DNA of 64,000 nt, from contig JABRWF010000004.1 in NCBI GenBank assembly GCA_018343915.1, positions 744,001 to 808,000 of the forward strand, in the 5' to 3' direction. The notes under the pieces are model-generated. The model worked only from the letters and a program-made list of their open reading frames with translations. It searched no databases and had not been told where the DNA came from. This document shows positions 36,862 through 50,139 of this stretch, one piece after another (position 1 is the stretch's first letter; every line of letters begins with the position of its first letter). This DNA comes from Agroathelia rolfsii (taxonomy: Eukaryota > Basidiomycota > Agaricomycetes > Amylocorticiales > Amylocorticiaceae). A program made the translations under genes and the position numbers.

Positions 36862-39800
36862 TTAAGTCAAATCAACTCTGCTTCTACCAGCTATAGTCGG
36901 CGTATCGTAAATGAATGCATCGTCAGTATCTGAATCACTATCTGAATATCGATCTGATTCTTCAGCTGGAGAGTAAATTGAGGACTGATCACTCGGCTGG
37001 AAGTTGAACATGTCTCTTTCCAGAGGTGTCTCCGGTATACCATCCGATACAGATTTCGCCAGAATGGCAGCCACACGTGCCTCAAGTTTTCTACTGGGCA
37101 ACGAGCTTGACACGACTTGAGGAGTGTTATCCTGGAAGAAAGCGCTCAATTCGTGCAAGTTTTGAACCAATTCACTGAGGTCATCTTCCTCGGGTTCATC
37201 AACAAACGGGCCGATATCTGGCTCAAAATCGATGCGAGATGGTCTTGTGGGCATCTTGCAGGTCTCAAAGACGGCCAGGACATTGGCACGACAGAGTTTG
37301 CCTGCCTCGTCTCGTCGACCGACACTCCAGCCAGATTCTTCGGGTGTACCAAACACATCCCCGACGGACTCTGTATCCTTGACGGCAGCGCGAGCATGTA
37401 AGCTCATACGTAAAACGTGCTTGGCAGCAGGCCCTCCCGAGATCGTCATAGGCTCTTCCAGGACCTCCAGCGCTTGCTCCGCCAAATCCGTTTCGAGCAA
37501 ACGAAGCAGCGGCATAAGGAGTTCTGATCCCAGGAGCACAGTTGGACCCTTGATCCCTTTCTGTTGCAAGAGGACTTTGAGTATTTGCATGGATTGGACC
37601 TGTATCCATTTTTCTTGGTTAAGGATCATCCCGAGTAGCAGCGTTAAGACCTCGTGCCAGCTGTCAGCTGCGTAGTGCTCCCGAATGCTACTGACGGACT
37701 GTCGCAGGAAATCGTCCTTCGTTCGGAAGCGGCCTCGGACGAACGATTCCATATTGCGACTGATACTCTCGCGTTCTTCGATATCTGCCAAGTGACCGAT
37801 GTTGGTAGCAAACTCCTTCAGCGATTCGTCATACGCGTTGTCTGCCATAGCCTGAAGGCACCACGGAAGCGATGCAATGTAAAGATCCCGAACGCGCCCA
37901 CCAGATCCATCTATTAACCTCGAGTCTTCTATCCGCGTCAGTAATTTGAGAACTCTGAATGTTGCGTGTACCGTCGTTGAAGATCTCAATCCAACTAGTA
38001 GCGGAGGTTGCATCGACAACGAACCAGACCAGTCATGAGGACGCTGGGATATGAGCATATCAGCAGTTTCCTGATCGTTAAGATCGATCCGCGACAGAAG
38101 TTCCTCGACGAATAGAAGGACCTGCAGGAACTCGGCCTCGACGGTAGTAGACAAGCAGGCGCATGCCGTCCAGAAGAGTTGTGGTAGAGTACTTGGAGGT
38201 ACGGGCGGTCTGACCATGCCGGATAACGTGACGATGATCTCAGCCGTGAAGGACTGCATCTTGTTTTGCACACCAGCAATAGAATCAGAAAGGCGGAATA
38301 GTAGTAAGCCCAAGTCCGATCGGTTGAATGGAGGATTGATGGCCCGGTATATATGCAGGGAGCGTATAGCAGTCGCCCGTATCGAACACGATGTCGCCCA
38401 CGTGAGAGCAAGCGTTCCCCATCGTTCGGCCAACCGATCTGTTAGCGGACTGAAGTATTCCAGTACATTCTGCACGAGAGACCGTATGCGAGGGTCATCC
38501 TGGAGGTGAAGATCGTCCTCTTTCCATAGATTCGATTCCAACTGCTGCTCAATTACATCGACCAGGAGGTGTAATTTCGAGCGATCGCGATATCCAGGCC
38601 GATCGACGATCTCTCCATAGGCAGGAGACCAGGTCCTCATGATTTGAAGCAAGAAGTATTGACATTGCTGACGCACGAATGCATTCCGACTATCCAGCTG
38701 AGTGAAGATAGCGTGTAAAAGAGTAGGCAGATGTTGATGCAAGTCCCATTGACGGTCAAAGGCGGCATTGGTAAGGAAAAGGAGGGCGAACTGCGCTGTA
38801 CCAAGAGGCATACGTGGCTGTTCGGCAAAGAGAGCATCCAAATCAGACCATAGGTCTGTGTCCTGAGAGTCCGGGGGAGCCAACTTATGGTCTAGTGTTA
38901 TGAGCATACGAGCTGGGATGATGAGGCTACATAATTCTTCATAAATGGCTTGACCGATGACTGTTTGTGACAGTGCCGATACAATTGTTGACGCCGCCTG
39001 TGCAAAAGGTATACTGCCGACCTTATGGGACTGTTCAAGCAAGAACCTGACAGCTGCATGGCCGTTAGCTTCATGTGGTGCATCGGTTACGCGTGTCCAT
39101 AACGCCAGGACCTGCTCCGGGTGACTCGTTCCGAAACGCAAAGTGAGTGCTATCAGGTTCAATAGCGAGAAAAGGCCCTCTCTCGACAACTCGGGAGAGT
39201 CCTCTCGAAGGAAATTGATGTTGGACACCCAATCCTCCAGGCTCTGCAGAATGAATAGGCTGAAGGGGGATTGGCGTTCGGAAAACATCGAAAGCCAAAT
39301 CGTAAACTGCGAAAGGACTTCCTGGGAATGAGTCGAATGCTCGCCCGCCAAAAAATCCGACATCAAACGATGAGCTCGGAGGTAGGTGCTGGAAGTATTG
39401 CTGCCAAGAGGCGCTTCGAAATCTGCCATCGATAGCATGCCAGATGCACTGATATGGACACTTTCCAAAAGTGCAAAAGCGAGACGGCGAACATCGTATA
39501 ATGGATGGCACAAATTTGTTAATCCGAGACACACGCTTTGGCCAAACATAAAGGGATGTTCACTAGCAGTTGTGATCACATCAACCACGATCTCGAAAAA
39601 TCGGAATGAGCTCGAATCAGTCTCCTCCCCAAGAACGAATGACCGGCGCAAGGTTTCCGATACAAGTACCCGGTCCTGATGGTGATAAATTAAGAGGGAC
39701 TTGAGAGCCTTTCTGATAGTTGATATATCGTTATCGACACTGTGCGTAAAGGTGTTTATGAATTAAACTCGTACCTTCCACGTGCCTGGATAGGTGCAAT

Positions 39801-42800
39801 GGGGGAAGCCAAGATGGCACTTATCCTGTCTAGGACCGAAGACGGAGTAAGTGGGCGCAGAAAGTCAGAGTTGATCTTGTCAGTCGGCGAACCCGAAGAG
39901 ACATCAGGAGGAGTCAGAGCTTTTGGCTGCCAAGTTATAAGTTTCTTCTGAGCTTTTGTTTAAGAATACTTCAACTTACACAGAGTGCACATAATGCACC
40001 TATCGCTGCGTTCGTAAGCAGCTTAGTCTCGTGAAGAAACTTGTCGGCAGCATCCTGGCCGTCAGAGCTGCGGGCCGCTCTCTGCATCACTACCATGCGT
40101 TGATTAACGTAGTCAGCCTGAGGACCGAGCTGACACCATTCTTCGCACATGCGATACAGAGAGAGATGCATTTGTTGAGGAATGAAACGGTCGACACCCT
40201 CAAGGCCCTCCAATCCCGTGAAGAAACGCTCTACAGTTCCACAGAAGTAGCGCCGTAACCGCTGGAGATTGTGATTGTCTCGAGCCTCTGGGGACGACAG
40301 GAAGGTTTGTGTTGATCGAACGAACTTGAGGACGTTGGTTAGAGCACCTTGTCGACCGGCCGAGCGTTGGCGTGGTAGTAGATCAGCCGTCAGATAGTAG
40401 ATGCGGGCCACTGCAGAGTGCAAACGCTCCTGTCGTGCACGTACGAGTTGTACTCCCGGAATAGGTTTAACCCGTGATTCGTCATAGAACTGGCGAGCAG
40501 CGAGCAAGTTGAGGTCGTCGAGCAATTGTGGGTACGCAGAGGACGGAAAGGAGCTGATGCAAAGCACAGCCGCACTTCGGAAGATAGTGTACTCCGAGTC
40601 TAGGAATGGCGTTAGGTATCTGAACAATCCACGTGTCGTCGTCATCCGTTCACGCTCAAAACCCAAGTCCGACGGAGCCTGCGTATGTTCCCGATTGGAT
40701 GTGAAAAAGGCAGGGCGCGAGTCCTGAAGCTCGGCGGTTGAACATAGAACTTTAACCCATGTAGACCATTGATGGATCAATGGCTGCTTCTCAATAAGAA
40801 CGCGCAGGTTTTCTTTCTCCGTATTGTTTTTATCTGATCCCACATACGCAGGTCGAGGTGTATGGGAAAACGGTAACCTGGAGCTGAGACCGGCCAACTG
40901 TGCCATAAAGGGATGGTACCGCGAAGCGGCCACGGCAATAACTTCCCGCAGTGGCTGAATAGTTTTTATGAGGCGCTCCTTACAAGCCCGGACGATAGAT
41001 GGGTAAACAGTGCGCCATAACAGGCGATCAACGGGATCTTGGCTCTTTGCGAACAATAACAGATAATCTGCATCTTCGGTCAAACGCCAGTGATCTAGGC
41101 GGTCAATTTCCGTCTTGTCCAGCACCTCATCAAAGCCGTGCAAGATAGACTCGTCTATTTCATCTCCATGGAGCAAGCTCACTACGCGCAAATTTCCGGC
41201 CCCAGCACTCAACAATGAGAGCTGTTTGGATAAGGGATTTAAGGATTGCATGATCGAGATTCCAGAAGCATACGCGTGCTTGGCCTCGCTGGACAGCAGG
41301 ATCATTCCGCCAAGCTCGATTGAATCGATGATGTCCAAAATCTTGGAAAGATCCTCTGGAGTTTGGTTCGGCAAGTCATTGGTCAATGTCAATATCCAGA
41401 TGCTAGCCAAGCTTTCCCAGAGCTGGACGACGCGAGAAATCTCGAAGGGCAGCATTATTCCAGAACTGTTGTTCGACAGATGCGCAGATTCGAAAAGAAA
41501 CCTGGTCAAGCGTTCGATGACAAGTCCCGAAGACTGGGCATGCGACATAAAGCGTTTCAATGCTGCGGAGGCAGCCTCGTTGACAGCCGGCTCCACGTGA
41601 AAGAGTCCATGAACGAGCATCTGAATCGCGGTTTCGGTGGGGAGGGACGAGTGAAGGCATCGAGGCCACGCGTTGAAGCACGACCTGAGCATGCTGATCT
41701 GGGCAGAAAAGTGGATAGGATAGGCTACGATGCCCTCTGCATGTTGTCGGATGATATGGCTATGAATCTCATCCGGGGCAAAATTTTGGCGGTTGTAGAT
41801 CCACTCGTCGTCGAAAACGGACATGAGGCCAACTTGACTATGGACAGACTTGGAAATGATTGCCAGTGCCGCACTGCATCTGTCCAAACAGTCACGCATG
41901 CCGGGCTTTATTTGACTCGTAGGAGACAAGTACTCCGAAGATCGGGGATAATCCGACGCTGGAGGAACCGTAGAGAAGTCGACGCTAGAGGGCCAGGGAG
42001 GGGTCACCTGGGATCGATCCGAATCTGTGAGTGACAGCAAAATAGCATTTACAGCAATGTCCAGACGCTCAGCGGAGACTTGTGCTGTCGGTGCCGTCGA
42101 GGAACTAGATGTGAGTGAAGGCTCCTGCATCAGATCGAGACAGAATTCCCGTCCATAGTCGGGATATCGGGAGAGGACGAAATAAAGGATGTAGACAAGT
42201 ATATCATGCGATTCATCAGCAGGGATGACAAGCATTCGGTTCGTAGGGAAAAACCGACGCAAGAGGATCTCCAATTTGCCCGTCGCTGTGGAGGGTGACT
42301 CTGCACATCGATACAAATACGTCCATACGAGGCGCATAATGCCGTTCAGGATGGTAGCCTTTGAGGCTTTTTCCTATGAAGAATGAGTGAGAGTCTTGAT
42401 ACCAGAATGGAAGCCCGTTACCTTCAATTTACTTAGACCCGCGTCAACACAGGCCATCCAATGGCGAAGGAAGTATTGCTGTGGTGCCACACAGAGTGAG
42501 ACGATCATAAGCGGATACGCAGCGCTCCAGTAACGAGGCTTGGTGGCCATCTCGCGAGCCCTTGGGAAGATGGCTTCCATGGCTTTTGCCCAGAGCGGAT
42601 TGTTCACTTCTGCCTGTGCAGTCTAAACCGAAATAAATATGTAGCTGATGTCGTAGACAAGAGTTGCTCACCATGCCAATGGGGTGCAATAGATGAATGA
42701 TTGACTCGGAAAAAGCAACCTTCAGTTTCTGGCCATGGGTATTGATGAAAGATTTCGATAACGACTCCATGAACTCCTCTGCTTCTTCGAAGGCTTCGGT

Positions 42801-44548
42801 TGGCCACACCTTTGAGAATTAGAACTGAGCGAAGCTGATATAATGCAAGGACGATTCACCTTGATCTCGATATGTTTAAGACCTGATACCAAGTGTTCAT
42901 ATCTCAGTTCGAGATCTTTCGGCATTTGCCCAGAGGCAACCGTGGTCAGCTCCTCAATAAACCGATCTGTGACGCTCACAAATCTATGAAACTGTTGAGC
43001 ATGCTATATTCAAATGTTATGGGTTGTCCGAACCTTATCTTGGCAAGGTGCCCTAGTAAAGTAGCGTAAAGCTCGTCGTTCTCCCTATGATTGGCAGATT
43101 GAGCCAAAAGCTTGAGATCGGGCCGTCGGAACTGTTCAAAGGTCGTCTCCTCAAGGCGATATCCGAGTGCATCATTCAATCCATCTTTCGGAACAGACTT
43201 CAGAATTTGTATGAATGCACGGCACATGATGTAGATGCAGGCGAGCGTACGACGTTCCGCCAGTATAGCATAAACATCAGCTTGTGCGGTCCAGGGATGA
43301 GTGCTGTGCAAATTGACGATGTCTTCGTTAACCTTTTCGTTGTTCTGCGTTTGCCTCCAGCGCATGACAGAGTCGATGACGGGTTTAGTGTGTTTTTGAG
43401 CAATTTTGGCCAACGACTGGAGAAGCTCGTCGAATTTGTCGTCTTTTCCGGGACCCATAGCTTTTGATAGTAATGGCTCGGGATCCTGCTTGAATTCAGT
43501 ACCAAGCTAGGCTAGGATAATGGACCAACGCTTACAAGACCTTCCCTCAGAAATGCATCTATCTTTACTTCGGCGGACGCCGCAAAGCGAAAAAATACAG
43601 CATGAAGGGCGTAATCGGCAGGAGTCCTTGGTTCGATGACAACCTGGGAGTCGTCTATCTCTTGTGGACTGTCACTTCGAGCCTGGAGGGCGCCAGGCAT
43701 ACGGGGGACAGGGGGAGGGGGCGATATAGGACCAAAGCCATGACCGTGGTCGCTACTGGAGTCCGAGAAATGGAACAAAGAGCCGTTATGTGAGTGACGA
43801 GATTTGGCAAATGAAGGGTTACGAGATCGAGTAGGTCGTTTGCTTTCCGCGACTGGTGTTGCTGGCCTTGCAGCAGACATCTTCCGTGGAGGGCCCTGAA
43901 CAAGCGACGAGTTCGACCGGTTGAAAACAGACTTCAGGGGAACATCATTTAGATGATCAAGACTGGGCAGTGGTGGGATATCATTGCCCTTGTGACCGTT
44001 CTTGAACGCATTTCGAATTGAAGCAAACGAAGGTTTCTTGGTGAACGGCGTGCTAGTAGAGGTAGATGTCGACGGCTGTGTAGAGTGTCCAAACACACGT
44101 CCAGCAGTGATCCGAGTCGAAGTAAGTGATTGAGAGGAATCGTCTGAAGCTAGCGAGTCTGTGCGAGCATGGAAATAGGATCGATCTGCCGCTTCTGGTA
44201 ACGCAATGGGGGTGATGCTAGACGGGCTCTCCAGTCCAGCAGCTAAGCCTAGTCCTATGCCTCCGCCTGATGACCCAAATCCAAATGCTCCTCCACTGCC
44301 GTTGCCAAAACCGCTTCCACTACCAAAACCACCTCCGTGGGTGCCGAACCCAGAACCGCTACCGAAACCAGTACCATGTCCAAATGCCCCGCCGCCTCCT
44401 GCCTTTCCAAAGGGAATAGGGGTCGAAGTGAAGTCAGTGTCATCTAAATCTGTAAATTCGGGAACTATAAGCCGCAAGAAGACAGTGCTAGAATGTCTGT
44501 ATTTATTATCGTACCGGGGATAGTAATTTGGATGCCATCCGTACTCAT
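36862..44548 (-). CDS. PAG1: Cell morphogenesis scaffold PAG1/Tao3/Mor2 (Furry family)
   Basis: This very large HEAT-like repeat scaffold acts with NDR/Cbk1-type kinases (RAM/MOR pathway) in polarised growth. The start is ATG at 44548 (MSTDGIQITIP). A 50-base intron joins it to VPEFTDLDDTDF, and then comes a glycine/phenylalanine-rich stretch (about 44400-44250) and a Ser-rich linker. Conserved Furry N-terminal sequence follows: ADYALHAVFFRFAASAEVKI, FDELLQSLAKIAQKHTKPVI and DSVMRWRQTQ. Two long exons (42337-39971 and 39651-36862) carry MRLVWTYLYRCAESPSTA, FFPTNRMLVIPADESHDILV and the C-terminal morphogenesis region with RRSFVLGEETDSSSFRFFEI and QSVCLGLTNLCHPLYDVRRL. The acidic C-terminus ends at 36862. 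I estimate about 2,250 residues. The gene appears intact. Confidence 0.9.
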
Positions 44549-45084
44549 TACTGCAGATACTAATGTGCAGCGCCTCAAGCGCACACAGAATAGACACAGA
44601 CCGTTTAGTGATGAACGGTGGTAGTAATTCGAGTAGTGGTGGATCAGAAGCCCCAGACGTCAAAGTCTATATGCTACCCACCAAAGTTGGCAACTGACGG
44701 TGGCGGTGGCGTGAATTTTCATGTCTAAATTCGTCGTGGCAAAAAAAAAAAAATGACATAATCACATTCGTCGCGCCCATCACTCGTTCCTTTATACAAG
44801 AAAAAAACAAAATATTCGTCATGAATCATCATCGTTAAATAGTTATGCTATACGCAGGTGTATAAGTGAAAGGTATGACAGACAAAGGTTGCATGAAGAG
44901 GAGAGAGGGAGACACTAGCACGGAGGAAAGCATAATGTAGACGCGACCGAAGGTAAACATGAACGGGAAACATTATAAGAGATAGAGAAAAAAAAAGACA
45001 AAGGAGTGTTCAGGATTGAATTCCAGATGATAGAACCAACAACTCTGCCTCTAGCAGACATGTACATATAGCTGTGTGACTTCC
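44549..45084. other. Spacer between two same-strand morphogenesis genes
   Basis: These 536 bases hold the 3' end region of the FHA gene and the promoter of PAG1. A TATAAAGG-like element sits on the minus strand near 44785-44795. I see no other gene. Confidence 0.5.
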
Positions 45085-47124
45085 CTACTCTGGTTTAACA
45101 TGCCATAATACGGAAGCTACGGCAACGCTGAGAGCTAGCACGCCTACTGCCGTCATCACTTGGGCGTGCTGTGGAAAAAGAATAATCAGTTGGACAGCTT
45201 TCAACGATGGACACATTAAGATACACACCGGTTCTCGACTCGCCGGCTTGGATACAGTATGCGACTTATCGTGTATTACAGGTGCCGCCGAAGGAGATGT
45301 TAGATATGATGAAGACTCCGGTGTGGCGTAGGCGTCTCCTGCATCCGTATGGCTCCTGTCACACGCAAAAGATTCGTCGCCTTCGCTACCGGTCGTACTG
45401 TTCGTATCGGCCCGTTTGGGTGATGCATCCAACCTCTTCTTGCCAGAGGAGATCGAACCGCCGACTTCGGTATTTTCCGGTTCCTCGACAGCTGTAGTGT
45501 CTGTACCAATGGGAGACGTAGAACGTGAACGCCCTCTATGCGAGCTAGAGCGGCGCTTCTTACGACCCCCTCTGGATTCTACGGACAAGCTTCGAGGACT
45601 CGGAGGTGTGGCCAATCCGCTTTCGATCTTGGTTTTGAAAGAGGTGTCCTGCTCCTCGTGCTTGATGGAGTGACCGTTCGTATACGGCGTGTAGGAAGAA
45701 CGGGCCTTTTCCTCCAGAGCGCCGATCCTCGAGGTAACGTCCACAAGCTTGACATCCGCCTGCTTGTTGCGGTCTTCCCACTCTTGTCGAGCTTTCGCAA
45801 GTCGCTCACGCTCGGCAGCCCACTCCTCCTGGACGGTGCTCCACTGGCCCTCAACGGATTTCTTCCATTCCATGAGGATAGTAGTAACCGACAATGCGTC
45901 TTTTTCCTTCTCCTGGGATGCCACGGACGCTGCGATAGCGGCCTCCACCTCTGCTTGCTTAGCGGCACGTGCCTCCTCAGCTTTTGCTTGCTCCTCAACC
46001 CGAGCCTGTGTCGACTGAACGAGCCCCTCGAGCGTGGTAACCTTGGCTTGCAAGGCGACGATTGTCTCTTGGGCTGCTGTATGTTGAGCCCGATAGGTTT
46101 GGGAAAGCTCAAGAGCGGTCTCAACTTGGGTCGTGAGTGCGTTGAGGCGCTGAAGCAGCTCATCGACGCGCATCTTTTGCTCGTCATCAACGACACTTGA
46201 CCGTCGCGCCGCCTCGCCGCGCCGCTCATCGTCATCCACCCGCATGCCGAGGCTAGATGGTTCAGGTGTGCGCGGCCGAACACCGGCCTCTCCTCGCCGT
46301 TTTCTCCGCTCCTCGCGCTCCTCCTCCTCACCCTCATCGCCACTGCCCTCCGCATCACCCTCACTCGCCGCCAGTGCAAGCTGATGCTCATCCTCCTCCT
46401 CAACTCGCTCCAACTCGTGAGGGACGATCGTGTGCACACTTGCCGCATCATCATCGTCACGACTTCTGTGATCGATCTCCATCTCGCGATTGGCTCGCTC
46501 GAGCTCTTCACGCCGACGAACCTCGACGATCTCGCGGAGCTCGCCCACCTCTCGTTTCAAGGCATCTTGCTCAGCCATGGCGTTTTCCAATGCTCTCACT
46601 TTATCTACGTGAGCGGCAAGGGAGGACTGTGTTTGCTGCAGCTGATTTTGGATTTCTGACAAATCTACAGGGGGTACGCCATTGACGGAGGCGTTGCCGT
46701 TTGTGGCAGGCTGACCAGCCATTTGCGGTGGCCGTACAGGTGGGAGCGCAGCTGGGTATGAGGGGATGTTTTGAGGCTGTAGCAGCGGCATTTAGTGGCC
46801 GAGATCGAAAGACACGAAAATAGATGAATGTGACATACGAGTGAACCCCCAAGGGTATCATGGATTTCATTCATTGCTCCTGAGAGCGAGCGGAGTTCGG
46901 CACCAGTCTCGCGACTTTTTTGGAGCTCTCCCTGCAGTCTCGACAAGATATGATCAAAGTTGAGACCGCTTTTTCCGGGCTGACGTAGACTGCCACCCAT
47001 GCCTCCCAGGGCAGAAGCGGCCTGTATCGGTGGCCGTCTCTGCTGATTCTGGAAGTTGAAGGCATTTCCCTGAGATGGGCCAGGTTGTGGCATCATGATT
47101 GAAGAGGACGGTTGTTGCTGTTGT

Positions 47125-47156
<32 letters not shown>

Positions 47157-47977
47157 GTGAGCCTCAGCACGAGCGGCGACTTGAACGTCCTGTTCGGTGA
47201 ACACGCATACGACTCGAGCGGCAACTTTGTGATGAACAATCGTTTTGTTGTCTTCGCCTACGATATCTATGCCGAATTCCTGCGAAGCGTGTTGATGAGG
47301 TGCTTCCAGGCCAGTTGAACAAACAGCCGTACCACGATGTCATCACTTTTCATCTCAAAGGGCTCCGACTCCACGCCTTCAGGACTAAGACGCTCTCCGT
47401 TGATGAAAGTGCCGTTTGAACTCTTCACATCTTTGATGAGAATCTGTGAAAGAGGTGAGTTCAATAAACAAAACACGCTCGCAAGATGCGGAGTTGGTTG
47501 TGCATGCGGATATACCGGGAAAGTTGCCAGAGCTAAGACGTCCGCATGTACACTGAACAGGCAATAAGCTAGTCCAATATACGTACGAAAACAGCCTCAG
47601 CGGCATTAGAATTGCGGCAAAAAGAATCGCACGAGGCACGCAATAACCGATGGAATGTGCCCAGGACTCTTCACCAGCACTACCACTCGCAGAAATGCAA
47701 AGCAGACCCGAAAAGAAAAAGGATGAACAATCACCTTGCCGCCTTCCTCCCAGACTTCCGCATGTTGTCGACTTAGCACTTTAGAGTCAAAGTAGCCGTT
47801 TCGCTCGCCAGGATTTGTCTTGGCATTTGTTTGACGGCCAATCTTTACTCTTACGCCATTGGCGAGAGAGATATGTTTGGGCACAAATGAGTCATTGAGG
47901 GGATAGAGATAGAGGGCGGGGTATGGGAGTTGTTGTAGGTGTTGTGGCTGGGATTGTTGGTTGTGGTTGGCCATCAT
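45085..47977 (-). CDS. FHA-domain, coiled-coil, tail-anchored protein (SLMAP/Far9-Far10/Vps64-like, STRIPAK)
   Basis: This is a likely STRIPAK subunit at the ER or nuclear envelope that links phosphorylated partners to the PP2A complex. The start ATG is at 47977 or 47974 (MANHNQQSQPQ). The FHA domain spans about 47880-47340, with VRVKIGRQTN, SKVLSRQHAEVW, IKDVKSSNGTFINGERLS and EFGIDI. A polyglutamine tract (47112-47156) and Gln/Pro-rich region follow, then long coiled coils (LSEIQNQLQQTQSSLAAHVD; MRVDELLQRLNALTTQVETA). A basic SR-like stretch and a single C-terminal membrane helix (MTAVGVLALSVAVASVLWHV) end in KPE at 45085. This order of domains is diagnostic of the SLMAP/Far9-10 family. The neighbour is the Furry-type scaffold, also a polarity regulator. 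Confidence 0.86.
47112..47156 (-). repeat. Polyglutamine CAA/CAG tract in the FHA protein
   Basis: Fifteen consecutive Gln codons, mixed CAA and CAG, lie between AEAH and PSSS of the FHA protein. The codon mixture suggests selection or age rather than a fresh single-unit expansion. It is likely to vary between strains. Confidence 0.9.
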
Positions 47978-48865
47978 AGTGAGCGTTAGCGACCCTCGGA
48001 TGGCAAAGTCGTGTCAATCGTTGTCTTCGGTGGCGGCAACAACGATATGGCGGGGCAGTAGGGTTGGAGTGGGTCGGCGGTGATGATGAAGGATGGAGGT
48101 CAACGGGGCACAGGCAAACACTGGTAAACACAAGCACTCTTCCTACACGTGACCTCGAGAAGACGAGCCTCTTCAGCTTCCACCCAACTCAGGAACACTG
48201 CTAGTAGAGTCAAGTTTTATTTTACATGAAGGAACACACTATGAGTGATCAAAATGCAAGGCTAAAGATGTATTTTCCTGAATCATGATTGGCACCAGTG
48301 CACATGTCCACCGGGTCGCTCGATGCTGGGTTGAATGAATAAGCCCGAGTTGTGGATTCAACGTGTTGGGTGACCAGAAATTTGGCGGGGGTCCATTGGA
48401 AACGCAAGTGCACAATGGCATGTATCGATGTATTACATACATTATTTACATAAGATATTGCCCGTGCTGTAGATGTGGTAGCAAGACATGGCTGCCAATA
48501 GAAATATTGTTACTAGTACTAGGCATTATGAGTATCGTCGTTGTTAACATCTACTATTTAGCTGAGTGGTTATTTCTGTACGCTTACCATGTCATCATCA
48601 AAAGCTCTACTACCTAAATCGGGTTTCCTAGTTTCCGCTGTCTGCTACGCGGTTTCATAATATGGTGTTTTGTAGGCGAATTGAGTTGACATCATCGCCC
48701 GGCACCAGTTATGCCGCACTTACGCGCGTCCTTCAAGTACCATTGGCATTTACAATACTAGTATTCCTTAGGTATAAATGCAACTACACATCATACGCTT
48801 GCTTTACATCCCCATTCACGTCTACACTTCACGAGACGACAACAAGAGCTGATAGTTTCTAAGCC
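47978..48865. other. Divergent intergenic region
   Basis: About 0.9 kb lies between the FHA gene (minus) and the FMP52-like gene (plus). I recognise no gene. The stretch just upstream of the FHA start is rich in GGTGG/GGCGG-type repeats. Confidence 0.5.
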
Positions 48866-49772
48866 ATGACTGGTAATGTTTCTTGCGTCAAACAATAAAT
48901 TACTACTTCATTGAGGTTTACCTTCCGCCGGCAGGTCGATCTGCACTTATCATTGGCGCCACTGGTGCTGTTGGTCGTCATGTTCTCAGAGAGCTCCTAA
49001 CCAATTCGCAATTCACACATATTGGAGAGTTCGGGCGTCGTACAACTCCTCTTGAAAGTCTTCCTCAGCATCATGCCAAGCTCACTCAACAAACCATTGA
49101 TTTCGAGAACCTATCTGCAACTTCAGCCTTCAAAGACACCAAATGGGATGTAGTTTATATCACACTCGGGACAACTAGGAAAGCTGCTGGCAGCGCAGAA
49201 GCTTTCGAGAGGATTGACAAGGATTATGTCGTCGCTGCTGCTAAAGAAGCAAGAATTGAAGGCACCAATCAAAGATTAGTGTATTTGTCGGTATGCCAAC
49301 TTCTAAGTTCTTCATTCCTTGCAATCTTTGGCTAACCATCCTTTTTTTTTTAAGTCTGGTCGCGCTGATCCGAATTCATTCTTCCTCTATTTCAAGAGTA
49401 AAGGTTTAACTGAAAACACTCTGTCTCGCTTAGGTTACACAGAGACAATTGCTTTCCGTCCTGGCTTCTTCATGAATGCCGAGCGAGCTGAATACCGACC
49501 TCTTGAGCCGATCCTCAAGTAAGATTGAATAACAGAAAACACTAGATCAAGCCTGACTAAATACATGTTTTCTCAGCACCATTTTTGGTGCTTTATCGCA
49601 CATATCCTCAAGTCTAGAAATTGATGTCCAGCTCCTCGGGAAATCGATTGCAACTGCTGGTGCTATAGGCGCCTCTGCATTGCCCAGGCAGGTGGAGGCA
49701 TTCAAAGATGGGTCTTCGGATGCCCCATTCACGGTTATTTCTAACAAGGGAGCACTCTGCCTTGCCAAGTGA
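48866..49772 (+). CDS. FMP52: NAD(P)-binding Rossmann-fold protein, FMP52 / TIP30 (HTATIP2)-like
   Basis: This is a short atypical SDR-type protein; yeast FMP52 is found in mitochondria. A tiny first exon (ATGACTG, start 48866) joins after a roughly 65-base intron to GRSALIIGATGAVGRHVLRE, giving the GATGAVG dinucleotide-binding loop. Further motifs are IGEFGRRTTPL, WDVVYITLGTTRKAAGSAEA, FERIDKDYVVAAAKEA and RLVYLS. After an intron come SGRADPNSFFLYFKSKGLTE (with the YxxxK-type spacing) and YTETIAFRPGFFMNAERAEY. The last exon ends VISNKGALCLAK, stop at 49772. About 240 residues is normal for the family. The substrate is not known. Confidence 0.86.
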
Positions 49773-50139
49773 TTCCGATGTTATCTTTTGCTGTTTCTTG
49801 TTATTTATTGTTGGATACCTCGGGACTCTTTTCTAATAATCGTTTTCTTCCCTGAATTGAGCGGAGGTCCGACCCGGCATTTCGTCGCAGAAACTGTCTG
49901 GATTGAAAACGACAAAGAACCCGATTTAAATTATGTCGCGTCATACATCAAAGGGTTTTAATTCAACATACGATCACGGATACGCGAACTGACGTCAATT
50001 AACCCCATACTGCAACTTCACAGAGGCCTCCATTTAAGACTACTAATGATAAATCTATAATACAAAGCGATGTTCCTTTGAGTATTTGCTATAATAATAC
50101 ATAGTTTACTTTTATGATATTGACTCTAGCACCCCTTCT
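49773..50139. other. Spacer containing an orphan exon-like segment
   Basis: At about 49860-49962 (plus) an open stretch after a pyrimidine-rich AG encodes GGPTRHFVAETVWIENDKEP, then DLNYVASYIKGF and a TAA. It looks like the last exon of a gene but has no upstream partner apart from the FMP52-like gene, which already has its own stop. It could be an alternative last exon or a leftover gene fragment. Confidence 0.4.

Noticed and set aside
41363..42034. Long plus-strand frames inside PAG1, and similar frames opposite the FHA gene and GatA
   Set aside because: They are antisense shadows of strongly supported coding exons and show no independent protein features.
44549..44663. Start of PAG1 at 44663 in a long open frame
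   Set aside because: That frame begins with TTG, not ATG. A short upstream exon starting ATG at 44548 (MSTDGIQITIP) joins by a normal 50-base intron to VPEFTDL and gives a better N-terminus.
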